A DNA stretch of 47,887 nucleotides from Oscillospiraceae bacterium (lineage in GTDB: Bacteria; Bacillota; Clostridia; Oscillospirales; Ruminococcaceae). Location of the stretch: positions 1 through 47,887 of the forward strand of contig JALFVE010000032.1 in assembly GCA_022787085.1 (NCBI GenBank), in the 5' to 3' direction. The notes beneath the pieces were generated by a model, which saw only the letters and a program-made list of their open reading frames with translations, ran no database searches and was not told the DNA's origin. Positions 15,399 through 25,073 of this stretch are shown here, piece after piece. Both the position numbers and the translations under genes were made by a program. How positions within the stretch are numbered: position 1 is the first letter of the stretch; every line of letters starts with the position of its first letter.

Positions 15399-17701
15399 TC
15401 TCCGATAACCTCCTCTCCGATATAATCGGTAAGCTTCAATGTCTTGCCGTCAGCCTTTACGGTGCGCTTTTCAAGATCCACGACTGTGGTGTAGCCGTTG
15501 TCGTAAACGGTGGTGATCTCGTTTCCGTCCTCCGAAACGGTGTAGGATGCGATGGGCGAATCAGCTGCGGGTGAAAGCACCTCGTCTGCAAGCTTATAAA
15601 GTCCTGCCGCTTCATTTACCCAGTTCTCATAGTAGCCGTAGAAGTATTTATCAAGCTTGGTATCCTTCAGCTCGCTTGCCTCTGTTCCCACAAGGTCAAA
15701 GCCGATATTGCTTCCTGCGGCAATTGCCCTAAGCGAAGCTATATCCAGATCGGCGTCGCCGTTCACTGCTGTGCAGGAGTAGGGTGTCACGCCGTGAAGC
15801 ACCATCTGATAGAGGGGGATATCCATATCGAAAATGTCGAATTTGCTGGAGCAGAGAGGCAGGTTTGTGATGCAGTCGGTGTAGGGAAGCACATAGGCTG
15901 CAGGATTATCCGAAAGAACGGAGCCTGTCTGCTTTGCGCTGCTGTAGATCTCCTTGACGGTTTCCTTTGCATTCTCTCTGGAAACTGCCTTTTTGCCGTA
16001 ATCGCCGTAAATTGTATTTGCAAGGCTGCCGAAGGAGAAGTTTGTTACATTCTTCTTGTTATAGCTCTTGATAAGCTTGCCGAACGCCTTGTCATAGGAG
16101 GCGGGGCTGAACAGCGAAAGGGGCTTGTAATACTTATTCTCGATACCGTGAGCAAGGTCGAAGATGGGTATCCTCGAATATGCATTCGATACTCTGATTG
16201 AGGTATTTGTCATACTCCAGTAGCCGTTTCCTGTTTTAAACTGCTGATTGTCGATAACGGGGAACAACTGGATATTGTTTGACTGCGCATATGATGTAAG
16301 GTCGTTGTATTTCTTCTTTCCGCCCAGCTTTGATGAGGGATTGAAGGAATCGGCGATCTTTTCACCGATATTGTCGTCATTGTAGTTGTTGTATGCTACT
16401 ACCATATCGTCAACGCCCATGCCGTTCAGAGTTTCAAGTATGTTCTTGGCATCGGTAAAGGTGGTGACAGGCTCCTTTACTGTTACGGGAAGACCTGCGA
16501 TGGACTTCTTTTTCAGAGTTGCGCCGTACAGGTCAAGATACAGAGAGTTTTTGCCCTCAAGATTCTTATCCTCAACGCCCTTTTCATTTATAAGGTAATC
16601 TCTGAAGCTGTCTGCCACATCGGTGTAGTCCACCTCGCTCTGATCCTTGTTGGATACGGGATAGTAGCGAAGCTCGATCTCGGGAATAAGGATTCCTCTC
16701 TTCTCGAATACCTTCAGGGGGCTGGATTCGCCGCCCATGAGATACTCGTCCTGAGTTCTTACCTCAAAATCAAAGTAGGTGGAGTTATAGTCGGTGTTAT
16801 TCTGGTTGGCAACATAGGTGTTGACCGTAGCGCAGGTATCGCCCTTGTCGGCTACTACCATCATGGCGCTGTTTCCCTTCACAATGCCGTACATTGGAAG
16901 ATTTACATTCTGGACTGTTGCCTGCTTCTGGGTCTTTACGGCGGTGATATCTCTGCCGTATACCTTGCCCGAATAGGTTTTCAGACCTGTTTTGCCGTTG
17001 TTGAAGTTGATTATTGCGCCGCTGCCGTCGGGAACTACGAAATAGCCCTCCTCCTCAAGCCCTGCCGCACCGAAGGTGGTCATGAAGGCAAGGTCTGTGG
17101 TAAGCTTTCCGCTGACGGTGGATGGATTTTCCTCGACTATTGCAGAGGTATCCACATACAGCTTCATATGGTCGCTTTCGAGGGAGATGGTTACGGGAAC
17201 GGTTATACCGGGGTCTGAGAAGGTATAGGTTATCTCAATACTCTTGCCCGACTTTTTCATCTTAGTCTTGCCCTTGCCCTTGCTGTTGAGGATCGTTGTT
17301 GCACGATCGGCGGGAGAACCATAGGTAAGGGTCATTCCCGAGGCAAGCTCGTCCTTCTGTCCCTTCTTGGCGTTGGAGGTCTGGAGATCAACGGGGTTTG
17401 ACCACCATTTTTCTCCTGTATACTTATCCTCGAGCATTATGGTATTCTCTTTGGTATTCATATAGAGCGCAAGGCGGTTATTTGAATCCACAAGCTCCAT
17501 CAGCTCGAAGGCTTCCGCTTCTGTTCTTGGAGCTTCCTCTTCGTCCTCATCAGCACTTTCGGCATCCTCGGAAGCAGCTTCCTCAGATGCGGCAGCCTCT
17601 TCCGCAGGGGCGTCCTCGCAGAATACGCTTGCAGCGCCCGTTGTCAGGAGCATTGAGAAGCAGAGCAGAAACGCAAGAGATTTTTTAAGCTTTGAATGCA
17701 T
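15395..17701 (-). CDS. Secreted DUF5696-like protein of the carbohydrate locus
   Basis: A 768-residue exported protein. A signal peptide (about 1-30, hydrophobic LAFLLCFSMLLTTGAA) is followed by an acidic Ala/Glu/Ser linker (about 30-60). A large domain follows that I assign to DUF5696 from its opening (RLALYMNTKENTIMLEDKYT, EKWWSNP) and overall pattern. Function is unknown. There is no lipobox. The start at 17701 is preferred over an upstream GTG pair that overlaps the ribosome binding site. The gene is coupled by a 4-nt overlap to the second permease pair, the place usually held by a binding protein; a glycan-recognition or processing role is inference. Confidence 0.75.
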   Translation of the reverse strand: MHSKLKKSLAFLLCFSMLLTTGAASVFCEDAPAEEAAASEEAASEDAESADEDEEEAPRTEAEAFELMELVDSNNRLALYMNTKENTIMLEDKYTGEKWWSNPVDLQTSNAKKGQKDELASGMTLTYGSPADRATTILNSKGKGKTKMKKSGKSIEITYTFSDPGITVPVTISLESDHMKLYVDTSAIVEENPSTVSGKLTTDLAFMTTFGAAGLEEEGYFVVPDGSGAIINFNNGKTGLKTYSGKVYGRDITAVKTQKQATVQNVNLPMYGIVKGNSAMMVVADKGDTCATVNTYVANQNNTDYNSTYFDFEVRTQDEYLMGGESSPLKVFEKRGILIPEIELRYYPVSNKDQSEVDYTDVADSFRDYLINEKGVEDKNLEGKNSLYLDLYGATLKKKSIAGLPVTVKEPVTTFTDAKNILETLNGMGVDDMVVAYNNYNDDNIGEKIADSFNPSSKLGGKKKYNDLTSYAQSNNIQLFPVIDNQQFKTGNGYWSMTNTSIRVSNAYSRIPIFDLAHGIENKYYKPLSLFSPASYDKAFGKLIKSYNKKNVTNFSFGSLANTIYGDYGKKAVSRENAKETVKEIYSSAKQTGSVLSDNPAAYVLPYTDCITNLPLCSSKFDIFDMDIPLYQMVLHGVTPYSCTAVNGDADLDIASLRAIAAGSNIGFDLVGTEASELKDTKLDKYFYGYYENWVNEAAGLYKLADEVLSPAADSPIASYTVSEDGNEITTVYDNGYTTVVDLEKRTVKADGKTLKLTDYIGEEVIGE

Positions 17702-17728
17702 TGTTTTCACCACTTTTCCTTATGAATT

Positions 17729-18358
17729 TTAAACTCTCAGTCTGTAGGAAAGCTCAGTATAGATCGTAAAGACGAAGATTATTACCTGCTGGAAAAGGGT
17801 CAGCAGAAGCACCAGCAGGAATATTACCAGCACCATTGCCACCAGCGTCAGCAGAATAAGTATCAGAGTCTTTCCGAAGGAGAACTGATGCACTGCTTTC
17901 ATTGCGGAAATAAACAGCACAACCGTCCACGCTGTTCCGATTATCTCGAAGGACTGAATGAAGATGTACTCGTCCCTGATGAGAAAATGGGACAGGACCG
18001 TTCCTATCAGATAGCCTGCTATGTACGGCACCAGCGAATACGCCGTGACTATGAAGATATTTTTCATAGAGCCTTCGCCGTCGAACAGGGTACACATCGC
18101 CCAGTTGCAAACCACATAGAGCAGGAATATTCCGAAGCTCTGGAAGATATAAGGAACAATGTTGAAAATCTTATCGTAATCCGAATAATACTGGAAGCCG
18201 TACATTCTGCTGTACGCCAGCGACTGGATAAACAGCAGGCAGATGATTCCGAAAGCAATTTTCATTGAGCCTGCTTTTTTCCATCTGAGGTCCTCGAAGC
18301 CCTCAAAGGGGTGCATAATAACGTGCTTGACAAACTGTCCCTGTGTGAGATCCAACAT
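17729..18358 (-). CDS. YIP1-family membrane protein
   Basis: A 209-residue protein with about five membrane segments. Yip1-like signatures are HPFEGFEDLRWKKAGS near the N-terminus and LFDGEGSMKNIFIVTAYSLVPYI in the middle. Bacterial members recur in carbohydrate transport loci but have no assigned function. It begins right after the NHL-protein stop, and its ribosome binding site (GGAGAGGTG) lies within the end of that gene, so the two are tightly coupled. A scaffold for the NHL protein or the permeases is one possibility (inference). Confidence 0.85.
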   Translation of the reverse strand: MLDLTQGQFVKHVIMHPFEGFEDLRWKKAGSMKIAFGIICLLFIQSLAYSRMYGFQYYSDYDKIFNIVPYIFQSFGIFLLYVVCNWAMCTLFDGEGSMKNIFIVTAYSLVPYIAGYLIGTVLSHFLIRDEYIFIQSFEIIGTAWTVVLFISAMKAVHQFSFGKTLILILLTLVAMVLVIFLLVLLLTLFQQVIIFVFTIYTELSYRLRV

Positions 18359-18361
18359 ATT

Positions 18362-19957
18362 TTACGCACCTCTCCTTCTCTGCCAGGGGAATGTGATTAT
18401 TCCCTTCCGGTTGAGCTTTTTGAGAACCGTCCACGCCACGATCACCACAAGGATTATGATAATTGCAGGTGTGAAATATTTCTCAAGAAGCTGTCCTCTG
18501 TAGCCCTCGTATGCCTTGTTATATCTGTTTCGGCTGATGGAGATCTTGAAATACTTCATTGCCTCCTTGTATTCCTCCTTATTGAGAAGGGCGTTGCCGA
18601 TTCCGATATATGCCCGGCGGTAATTTCCGTCGTACTTTATAACGTTTCTCCAGGGCTCCTCGGATTCCTCGTAGTAGCCTGCGTTATAGAGGTTTGTTGC
18701 CTCGGTAACGATCTCTCCGAAGGCTGTGCGTCTGAATATTGTTATGCTGTTCTTTCTTGAATCGAGAACATAGAGCATATTGTCACAGCTCTCGATGGCA
18801 GCCACGCTGCGGAAGGTTCCCAGCTGCTCGCCTGTGCCGCCGAGGACGAACATAAGGTTTGCAAGCTTATCGTACTGGAAAATTCTGCCGTGGGCAAAGT
18901 CAAGGATATTGAGCTCGCCATTGGGTCCGATGTCGATATCGGTAAGTGTTGACTCCTTGGTATAGATGGAGTAATATGCGGGGGAAATATCACCGAAGGT
19001 AACTTCATTTGCGGTAATGGAAGCGAGGATGTTGGTTCCTCTGGGATTAAGCTTCTTAACGGTATCGGTCTTAACCTCGGTGGACTCGGTAACGGTATAG
19101 ATGAAGCCGTCGTCGTCGATATCGAAATTGGAGAAGCCGATAGGAGTTGTTTTTGTGGAACGTGCTCTCTGCTCCTCGGTTGCGATAGTGTTCCAGAAGG
19201 CGTTCATAATGATCTTGGAGGTAGCCTCAACTCGGTTTGCGCCATAGAAGCCGAGGAATTCTCCGTGAATGTCATACATTACTGCGCCCTTTGTAACGCT
19301 CTTTACAACAACATAAACATTTCCCGCCTTATCAACGGCAACCTTTCTGGGGTTGTAGGTAAGGTCCTGAGAATAGACCTCGGAGGTGGGCTTTTCAAAG
19401 ATATAATCAACATTTCCGTCGATATCCGATTTCAGCACACGGCTGTTCTCGGTATCGCAGATGTAAATATAGCCTGTGTACTTATCAACGAAAACGCCCT
19501 CGGGCTTTTTCAGGGTAAGCTCCTCGCCCTTATAGGTAAATTTATCGAAATACTTTACCATGTTAAAATCAAGATCTGTCACGATAATTCTGTCGTTGCC
19601 CTTGTCGGCTATGAACATATAATTTACGGGGTTTTTCTCGGAATTTTCCTTGAAAAGCACTCCCGTATCCTCGATGAGGAACAGGTCGGCAGGCTCTTTA
19701 AGCCCCATTTTATCCTTCCAGTCCGCTTTCTTAGGCTCGTAGCCCTCCATTGAGGATACATATTCGGTAAGACCCTTTATGGACTGACCGTCCACAAATT
19801 TCTCTGCGGCATATCCCACCTGTGAAGCGACTGCGTCACCCCATCTGTCATAGCTGTAAGGGTCGTAGCTTTCCATAGCGGAAACATTAGCCGTAAGCGT
19901 TCCTGCGAGCATAAGTCCTGCGCCTGCTGCGGCTATCAGCTTTTTCAAGCCTTTCAT
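18362..19957 (-). CDS. Membrane-anchored NHL-repeat (beta-propeller) protein with TPR-like region
   Basis: A 531-residue protein. It has a signal peptide (1-28, ending in TANVSA) and then NHL-type propeller repeats (about 85-400; for example PEGVFVDKYTGYIYICDTENSRVLK and PRKVAVDKAGNVYVVV). A TPR-like helical segment follows (about 420-480; GNALLNKEEYKEAMKYFK). A C-terminal membrane helix (about 493-512) ends in a basic tail. The bulk should face outside, attached by the C-terminal helix. The start at 19957 is chosen from GGGTGATG just upstream; the 11-codon longer reading is less likely. A sensor or docking platform for glycans or partner proteins is inference. Confidence 0.85.
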   Translation of the reverse strand: MKGLKKLIAAAGAGLMLAGTLTANVSAMESYDPYSYDRWGDAVASQVGYAAEKFVDGQSIKGLTEYVSSMEGYEPKKADWKDKMGLKEPADLFLIEDTGVLFKENSEKNPVNYMFIADKGNDRIIVTDLDFNMVKYFDKFTYKGEELTLKKPEGVFVDKYTGYIYICDTENSRVLKSDIDGNVDYIFEKPTSEVYSQDLTYNPRKVAVDKAGNVYVVVKSVTKGAVMYDIHGEFLGFYGANRVEATSKIIMNAFWNTIATEEQRARSTKTTPIGFSNFDIDDDGFIYTVTESTEVKTDTVKKLNPRGTNILASITANEVTFGDISPAYYSIYTKESTLTDIDIGPNGELNILDFAHGRIFQYDKLANLMFVLGGTGEQLGTFRSVAAIESCDNMLYVLDSRKNSITIFRRTAFGEIVTEATNLYNAGYYEESEEPWRNVIKYDGNYRRAYIGIGNALLNKEEYKEAMKYFKISISRNRYNKAYEGYRGQLLEKYFTPAIIIILVVIVAWTVLKKLNRKGIITFPWQRRRGA

Positions 19958-19994
19958 ATCATCACCCTTTTCTTTAAGTTTTCGCAGCATGAGA

Positions 19995-20975
19995 TCAGTC
20001 CTTCATACCTGCGTGAGCCATTGTTTCCATAACGTTTCTCTGTGCCAGAACGAATACCAGCAGGGGAGGTATCATCAGTACAACTGCCGATGCGGCAATA
20101 GCGCCCTGACGAGCGATACCTGCTGCGGCGATCTGCTGAACCACTACAGGGATCGTCTTGAGAGCCTCGTCATATACAAGGCCGCCTCCTGCCTGGTTCC
20201 ATGAGGTCTGGAACTCAAAGATGATGATAGTCATAAGAGCAGGCTTACAGTTGGGCATTACAATGCCCCAGCATATACGCATGAGTCCTGCGCCGTCGAT
20301 CTTGCCGGCTTCGATCATTGCGTCGGGAATGGTTGACATACTCTGACGCATAAGGTAAAGTCCCATTGAGGTTGCGATGATGGGCAGGATAAGTGCGGAA
20401 TAGGTGTTTATCATGCCCAGACTTGCCATTACCATGTACTGCATGATGTAGAGTACGGTGGAGTTAAAGAGGAGGGCAACGACTACGATCTCATTGAGAA
20501 GCGCATTTCCGGGGAATTTGCACTTTGAAAGCACAAACGCTGCGGTGGATGCAAACAGAACGTGGAAAACAGTTGCAACGACAGTTACCATGATACTGTT
20601 GAAAACGTTTCTCGAGAAGGGCACCCATGAATTGTTTGCGATCTTGAACAGATCCTGGAAGTTGTTGAGAGTAGGATCCATTGCGTAGAGCTTAGGAGGC
20701 ATCAGGAACACCTCCTGAACGGGCTTGATGGAGTTTACTACTGCCAGATAGATGGGGAATATCATAAACAGTCCCATAAATGTAAGCAGCAGGAAGATTC
20801 CGATATCATTTTTCCATGATTTGCCAACCCGCTTATTGGAGCCCTTTGACTTGAGCATTTTCTTATGCTCCTTCTCACGGCGCTTTCTGAGCGCTTCGAG
20901 AGCGGCGGCATTTTCCTCCGCCTGTAAAGCGGCAAGCTCTGAGGGCTTGAGATTCTTTTTGTTTTTCTTTAACAT
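19995..20975 (-). CDS. Carbohydrate ABC transporter permease, MalG type (first pair)
   Basis: A 326-residue permease. A basic, Ala/Glu-rich cytoplasmic N-terminus of about 50 residues precedes six hydrophobic segments. The EAA loop reads IEAGKIDGAGLMRICWGIVMP. The start has GGGGTGAG 5 nt upstream. It lies 16 nt downstream of its MalF-type partner, so the solute-binding protein and this pair form a normal importer core. Confidence 0.93.
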   Translation of the reverse strand: MLKKNKKNLKPSELAALQAEENAAALEALRKRREKEHKKMLKSKGSNKRVGKSWKNDIGIFLLLTFMGLFMIFPIYLAVVNSIKPVQEVFLMPPKLYAMDPTLNNFQDLFKIANNSWVPFSRNVFNSIMVTVVATVFHVLFASTAAFVLSKCKFPGNALLNEIVVVALLFNSTVLYIMQYMVMASLGMINTYSALILPIIATSMGLYLMRQSMSTIPDAMIEAGKIDGAGLMRICWGIVMPNCKPALMTIIIFEFQTSWNQAGGGLVYDEALKTIPVVVQQIAAAGIARQGAIAASAVVLMIPPLLVFVLAQRNVMETMAHAGMKD

Positions 20976-20991
20976 TTGCTCACCCCTTTAC

Positions 20992-21954
20992 TCAGTCAAC
21001 ATATTTGCCGAGGAGCTTGCCCACAAGCTTATTGCACACAAGCATTACCACAAATAAAACGAAGCATACGGCGGAGGAATATCCCATTTCGTATCTTACC
21101 CAGCCGTAGTCGAAGGCGTGAGTCATAATAGTATGTACCTTGTAATCGGTGGAGGGGAAGCCTGCCAGCATACGTCCCACGATATCAACGGTAAATGCGG
21201 AAACGATCTGCATTACAGCTGCGAACATGAGCGAGGGACCCATTGCGGGGATTGTGATGTAGATAAGCTCCTGCCAGCGGCTCTTGATTCCCTCGATAGC
21301 TCCTGCCTCGTACATGGACTTATCAATGCCCTGGAAGCCCGCACGCATTGCAAGGAAGCCTGCGCCCATGGATACCCACAGCTGAACTACGATTACGCAG
21401 GGAAGAACGTAGTTGCCGTCGGTAAGCCACTGAATAGCGCTGGAGGTGATACCCAGCTCCATAAGGAAGGCATTGAGATAACCGTACTGGTCGCCCGAGA
21501 AAATGAGCTGCCATACGAAGTAGATATTGCCTGCCATTGAAGGAGCGTAGAATATCAGTGTGAACAGGGTCTTGAGCGTGGGATGAAGCTCGTTGATGAG
21601 CCATGCGAGCAGGAAGCTCATTGCATAGCTGAGAGGTCCTGTGAATATTGCGAAAATAAGTGTTGTTCTGATGGACTGGATGAAAACGTCATCCTCAAGG
21701 AACATAGTGTAGAAATTCTGGAAGCCCACCCATTTGGGGAAGCTTGCCATGTTGAAGTCGGTGAAGCCCATGGGCAGCGACATTACAACAGGTATTATTG
21801 TAAATACAAGGAAAAGGAGCATGAAGGGCGCAAGCATAAGGTAGCACATATAATTGCGCTTCATCTCGTGGAGGGTATAATCCCGCCTTTCCTTTCTTGA
21901 CATTTTTCTCTCCGAAGGGAGCAGAATTTCTTTTTTTACGGTATTGTCAGCCAA
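20992..21954 (-). CDS. Carbohydrate ABC transporter permease, MalF type (first pair)
   Basis: A 320-residue permease with six membrane segments and an EAA loop (YEAGAIEGIKSRWQELIYITIP). The start is a TTG at 21954 with GGAGGG 9 nt upstream; no ATG fits. The cytoplasmic N-terminus is basic. It is the second gene of the operon, 20 nt after the solute-binding protein. Confidence 0.93.
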   Translation of the reverse strand: MADNTVKKEILLPSERKMSRKERRDYTLHEMKRNYMCYLMLAPFMLLFLVFTIIPVVMSLPMGFTDFNMASFPKWVGFQNFYTMFLEDDVFIQSIRTTLIFAIFTGPLSYAMSFLLAWLINELHPTLKTLFTLIFYAPSMAGNIYFVWQLIFSGDQYGYLNAFLMELGITSSAIQWLTDGNYVLPCVIVVQLWVSMGAGFLAMRAGFQGIDKSMYEAGAIEGIKSRWQELIYITIPAMGPSLMFAAVMQIVSAFTVDIVGRMLAGFPSTDYKVHTIMTHAFDYGWVRYEMGYSSAVCFVLFVVMLVCNKLVGKLLGKYVD

Positions 21955-21974
21955 AGTAATTGCCCTCCTTCATT

Positions 21975-24908
21975 TTAATCGTCAAGACCTAAGTTCTTGC
22001 GCTTACGAGTGATCTCGGCGTTGATATCCTTATTGTACCAGCGAAGCGTCTCACGGGCGTTGTCGTAATCATTAACAACGGCACGGAATGCGTTCATGAT
22101 ACTTCTTGTTACAACGTAGGACGAGGGGATGATGGGGATCTCGTCCAGCTCTGCAAGCTGAGCGTTGATCTTTGAAAGGTCGGACTTGGACCAGTTGAGC
22201 TTCTGGAGAGCCTCAACGTTTGCGGACTCAAATCTTCCGAGAGGACCCATTACGCCCTCAACATTCTGACCGTATTCAACCATTGTTTCGGTAGAGGTGA
22301 ACCAGTCGATATATTTCCATGCACCCTCAACATTCTTGCAGTCCTTCAGAACGATAAAGCCTGAACCTGAGGAGTTTGCTGCGTGGGAAACGGTGCCGTC
22401 CTCACGTCTTGTTCCGGGAACGGGGCAGAAATCCCATGCGCCCTTGATCTCGGGTGCAGCAACATTCAGCTGATTGTAGAATGTGCAGTAGTTCTGGATT
22501 ACAATGGGTGCCTCGCCTGTTCTGAAACGGGTAAATGCATCGTAGGTCTGGTCGAAGTTATATGTGGTATAGAATCTTGTCCACATATCGAATGCGTCAA
22601 CGGCAGTAACGGTGTCAAAGTTAGTCGCTGTCTGGTCGGGAGTGTAATAGTTAAGACCCGACTGGAGCATGAGCATTGCGAAGGTATGTCCTACCTCGGT
22701 AGAGGGAGCAACGGCGGTACCGTTTACGTTGCCGGGGAGGATAAGACCGGGCTGCATATACTTTCGCTGGAGAGCGGGAAGCATATCAATAAGGTCGTCC
22801 CATGTCTCGGGAGGATTCTCGATTCCGAGCTCGGAAAGGGTATCCTTTCTGTAGAACATCATGGGGAAGGTTCTCTGAATGGGGATTCCGTAGGTCTTGC
22901 CGTCATACTGATAATGAACCAGCGCCTTATCCTGGAAGCGGGTTATAACATCATCAAAGCCCTCCATGTCATCCAGAGGAACGAGGAGATCTCTTATTGC
23001 AAGGTTAACGGGGAATTCACCGCCGACAAACATTGCAACGTCAGGGCCCTTGCCTGCAAGAACCGCCTCCATGATAGTACCCTGAACCAGGTTGATGGAA
23101 ACGTCAACACCTGTTTCTGGAGTAAATTCTGACTCGGTGAGCTGCTTAACAACGGTGGTCTGGTCACGTCCGAGACCGCACCATACAACGATGGATTCGG
23201 AGGTGGAATCGGAGAGAACGGTATAATCCTCGAAGAAGGAGCCGATAAAGCCCTTTATTCCGAAGCCCATTGCCTTGAAGAAATTCTCCTTGACACGAGT
23301 GAATTTATTCTCCTTGCCGTCAGCGCCGTACTTGGGGATAAGCTCGATATAGTCGATCTCAAGAGGCTGATCTCTGTACTCACGCATCCATGAGGAAACG
23401 GAAGCAATATTGTCCTTGATGGAGGAATTGGAGATATAAGTAGGAATCTTGTTAGGCTTTTCAACGCAGCGGTCCAAAACGTCAGCAAGTCTTGCAAGAG
23501 CAGTCGCCTCGGAGCCTGTCTGCTGAGAGAGAGTCTCAATGGTTTCCTGCTCGATCTTGAGCCGCTCGGAAAGCTGAACGCATACGCCGAGAAGCTCAGG
23601 GATCTCCTTATGAACATAATAATCGGTGTACTTATCGGGGTTTGGACCTGTTATCATAAGGATCTGGAGATAATACTGGTTAGCGGTATAGACAATATCA
23701 TCGAGACGGCGCATAGATTCACCTATCTCGCCGGGGATTGCCTCCAAGGTAATGGTATGCTTGCCCGCAGTGAGGTAAACGTAAGCGTCCTCGCCGCTGC
23801 TGTCGGTGGGAGATACCATCAGCCAGTTTGTATCATAGGGGAACTTGACCTGCTCAAAGGGCTCGGAGGGAACTTCACCGTCGATATAGATACGGCGATT
23901 GGAGTAAAGACCTCTCATAACATCCTGTCTGCCCTTGATGCCTATCTTGTAATAGCCGTCAGCAGCCACATCCATTTCCCATGTGACCTTCTGACCCGCA
24001 GTGTCCCAGGTGCCGTCGCCAACGGTATTATAGCGCTCCTTGACGGGGTGGGACTGATTTCCCGTATGATCCTCGGTGAGATAAGTACCACGGTCATAGG
24101 TGGGGAAGATGGTCTGGGAATTGGTATAAATATAATTCTCGCCCTGAAGCCTGATTGGCTCAGCGCCTGTATTAGCCCGAAGCTCGTCCTCGGTGGGAGC
24201 AGCATAAGCGGGGGCAGGCTCGTACTGATAGAGCTTTATGTAAGCAATGGCAACGGAAGCCTTTTCCGAAGCCAGAGTGACCTTATGCTCGCCCTTGTCG
24301 AAATAGAAATAAAGAGGCTCATTAAAAAGTCCGTCAGCATCGTTAAAGGGAGTTGTTATCCACATAGGAGTTTCGATCTGAGGGGGGCGTGTCTCGTTGT
24401 CCCGCTCATTGGGGGTAATGGGATAAGCAGACTTCCAGGTTCTTGGGAAGCTGATTCGGGTTGCTGTATCAAACGGGCTTACACCGTCGATAAGCATGGA
24501 CATTTCGGAGCTAGTGTTTCCGCCGGTGATGGGGTAATAGCAGACCTCCACATTATAAGCTCCCGATTTCTCCACATTGACGGTGAAATCAAGAGAGCCG
24601 TCCTCGTTAGACCAGATAATAACATCGTTTTTGCCTTCGAAGCTTCCGATCTCCACCTCTGCTCCGTCGGAACAGGAGACGTACTCGAACGGTATCTCGG
24701 CTCTGGGACGTTCCTTGTCAGAATTCTCGTTGAAATACTCGCTGTAGGTTTTCTGCTTTTCGTAGGTAATAACAGGAGTTTCGTACTCTTCAGCAGCATC
24801 TGTGAGTATCTTGCTGTCGGCAAATGCGGAAGCGGGAAGCGCAGTCGCGCAGATCATCACAGCTATCATACCTGACAGCAGTCTTTTTAGACTTGATTTC
24901 CTTGACAA
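21975..24908 (-). CDS. Extracellular sugar-binding protein fused to two carbohydrate-binding-like domains
   Basis: About 977 residues, more than twice the usual length for a family 1 solute-binding protein. In order: a signal peptide (1 to about 31, ending in ASAFA); two beta-rich domains resembling CBM6/CBM35 (about 65-235 and 250-420; the second opens RLQGENYIY and has AGKHTITLEA); a helical linker; and the binding-protein domain (about 580-977; VDVSINLVQGTIMEAVLAGKGPDVAMFVGGEFP). The start is a TTG at 24908 preceded by GGTGG at 8 nt; a TTG 16 codons earlier is the alternative. There is no lipobox cysteine, unusual for a Gram-positive binding protein, so anchoring may be through the uncleaved signal helix or the glycan itself. 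Confidence 0.88.
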   Translation of the reverse strand: MSRKSSLKRLLSGMIAVMICATALPASAFADSKILTDAAEEYETPVITYEKQKTYSEYFNENSDKERPRAEIPFEYVSCSDGAEVEIGSFEGKNDVIIWSNEDGSLDFTVNVEKSGAYNVEVCYYPITGGNTSSEMSMLIDGVSPFDTATRISFPRTWKSAYPITPNERDNETRPPQIETPMWITTPFNDADGLFNEPLYFYFDKGEHKVTLASEKASVAIAYIKLYQYEPAPAYAAPTEDELRANTGAEPIRLQGENYIYTNSQTIFPTYDRGTYLTEDHTGNQSHPVKERYNTVGDGTWDTAGQKVTWEMDVAADGYYKIGIKGRQDVMRGLYSNRRIYIDGEVPSEPFEQVKFPYDTNWLMVSPTDSSGEDAYVYLTAGKHTITLEAIPGEIGESMRRLDDIVYTANQYYLQILMITGPNPDKYTDYYVHKEIPELLGVCVQLSERLKIEQETIETLSQQTGSEATALARLADVLDRCVEKPNKIPTYISNSSIKDNIASVSSWMREYRDQPLEIDYIELIPKYGADGKENKFTRVKENFFKAMGFGIKGFIGSFFEDYTVLSDSTSESIVVWCGLGRDQTTVVKQLTESEFTPETGVDVSINLVQGTIMEAVLAGKGPDVAMFVGGEFPVNLAIRDLLVPLDDMEGFDDVITRFQDKALVHYQYDGKTYGIPIQRTFPMMFYRKDTLSELGIENPPETWDDLIDMLPALQRKYMQPGLILPGNVNGTAVAPSTEVGHTFAMLMLQSGLNYYTPDQTATNFDTVTAVDAFDMWTRFYTTYNFDQTYDAFTRFRTGEAPIVIQNYCTFYNQLNVAAPEIKGAWDFCPVPGTRREDGTVSHAANSSGSGFIVLKDCKNVEGAWKYIDWFTSTETMVEYGQNVEGVMGPLGRFESANVEALQKLNWSKSDLSKINAQLAELDEIPIIPSSYVVTRSIMNAFRAVVNDYDNARETLRWYNKDINAEITRKRKNLGLDD

Positions 24909-24972
24909 AAGATAGACCACCTTTCGTATAGAATAGGGACTCCCTATATTTTTCAATCATATTTCACCGAGA

Positions 24973-24988
24973 GCTATGGACCGTTATA
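24973..24988. promoter_or_regulatory. Leader direct repeat, copy 1
   Basis: CTATGGACCGTTATAA, a close match to the sequence at 25074-25089. It lies in the leader of the solute-binding-protein operon, next to a perfect AAAACGTTTT palindrome. An operator or RNA element is possible. Confidence 0.5.
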
Positions 24989-24998
24989 AAAACGTTTT
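24989..24998. promoter_or_regulatory. cre/LacI-type palindrome candidate
   Basis: AAAACGTTTT is a perfect 10-bp palindrome. The flanked form on the minus strand, TGGAAAACGTTTTTAT, resembles CcpA or LacI-family operators centred on CG. It lies about 90 nt downstream of the predicted transcription start, where a bound repressor could act as a roadblock. Confidence 0.45.
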
Positions 24999-25073
24999 CC
25001 ACCGAACTTGCTTTTTACCAAAGTGACAGCTTTATGGTAATTCTACAAAAATAATCAGTGAGAACAATGAAAA

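Noticed and set aside
23610-24875. 421-codon open frame on the plus strand
   Set aside because: Antisense to the large solute-binding protein gene; no start signals or family match.
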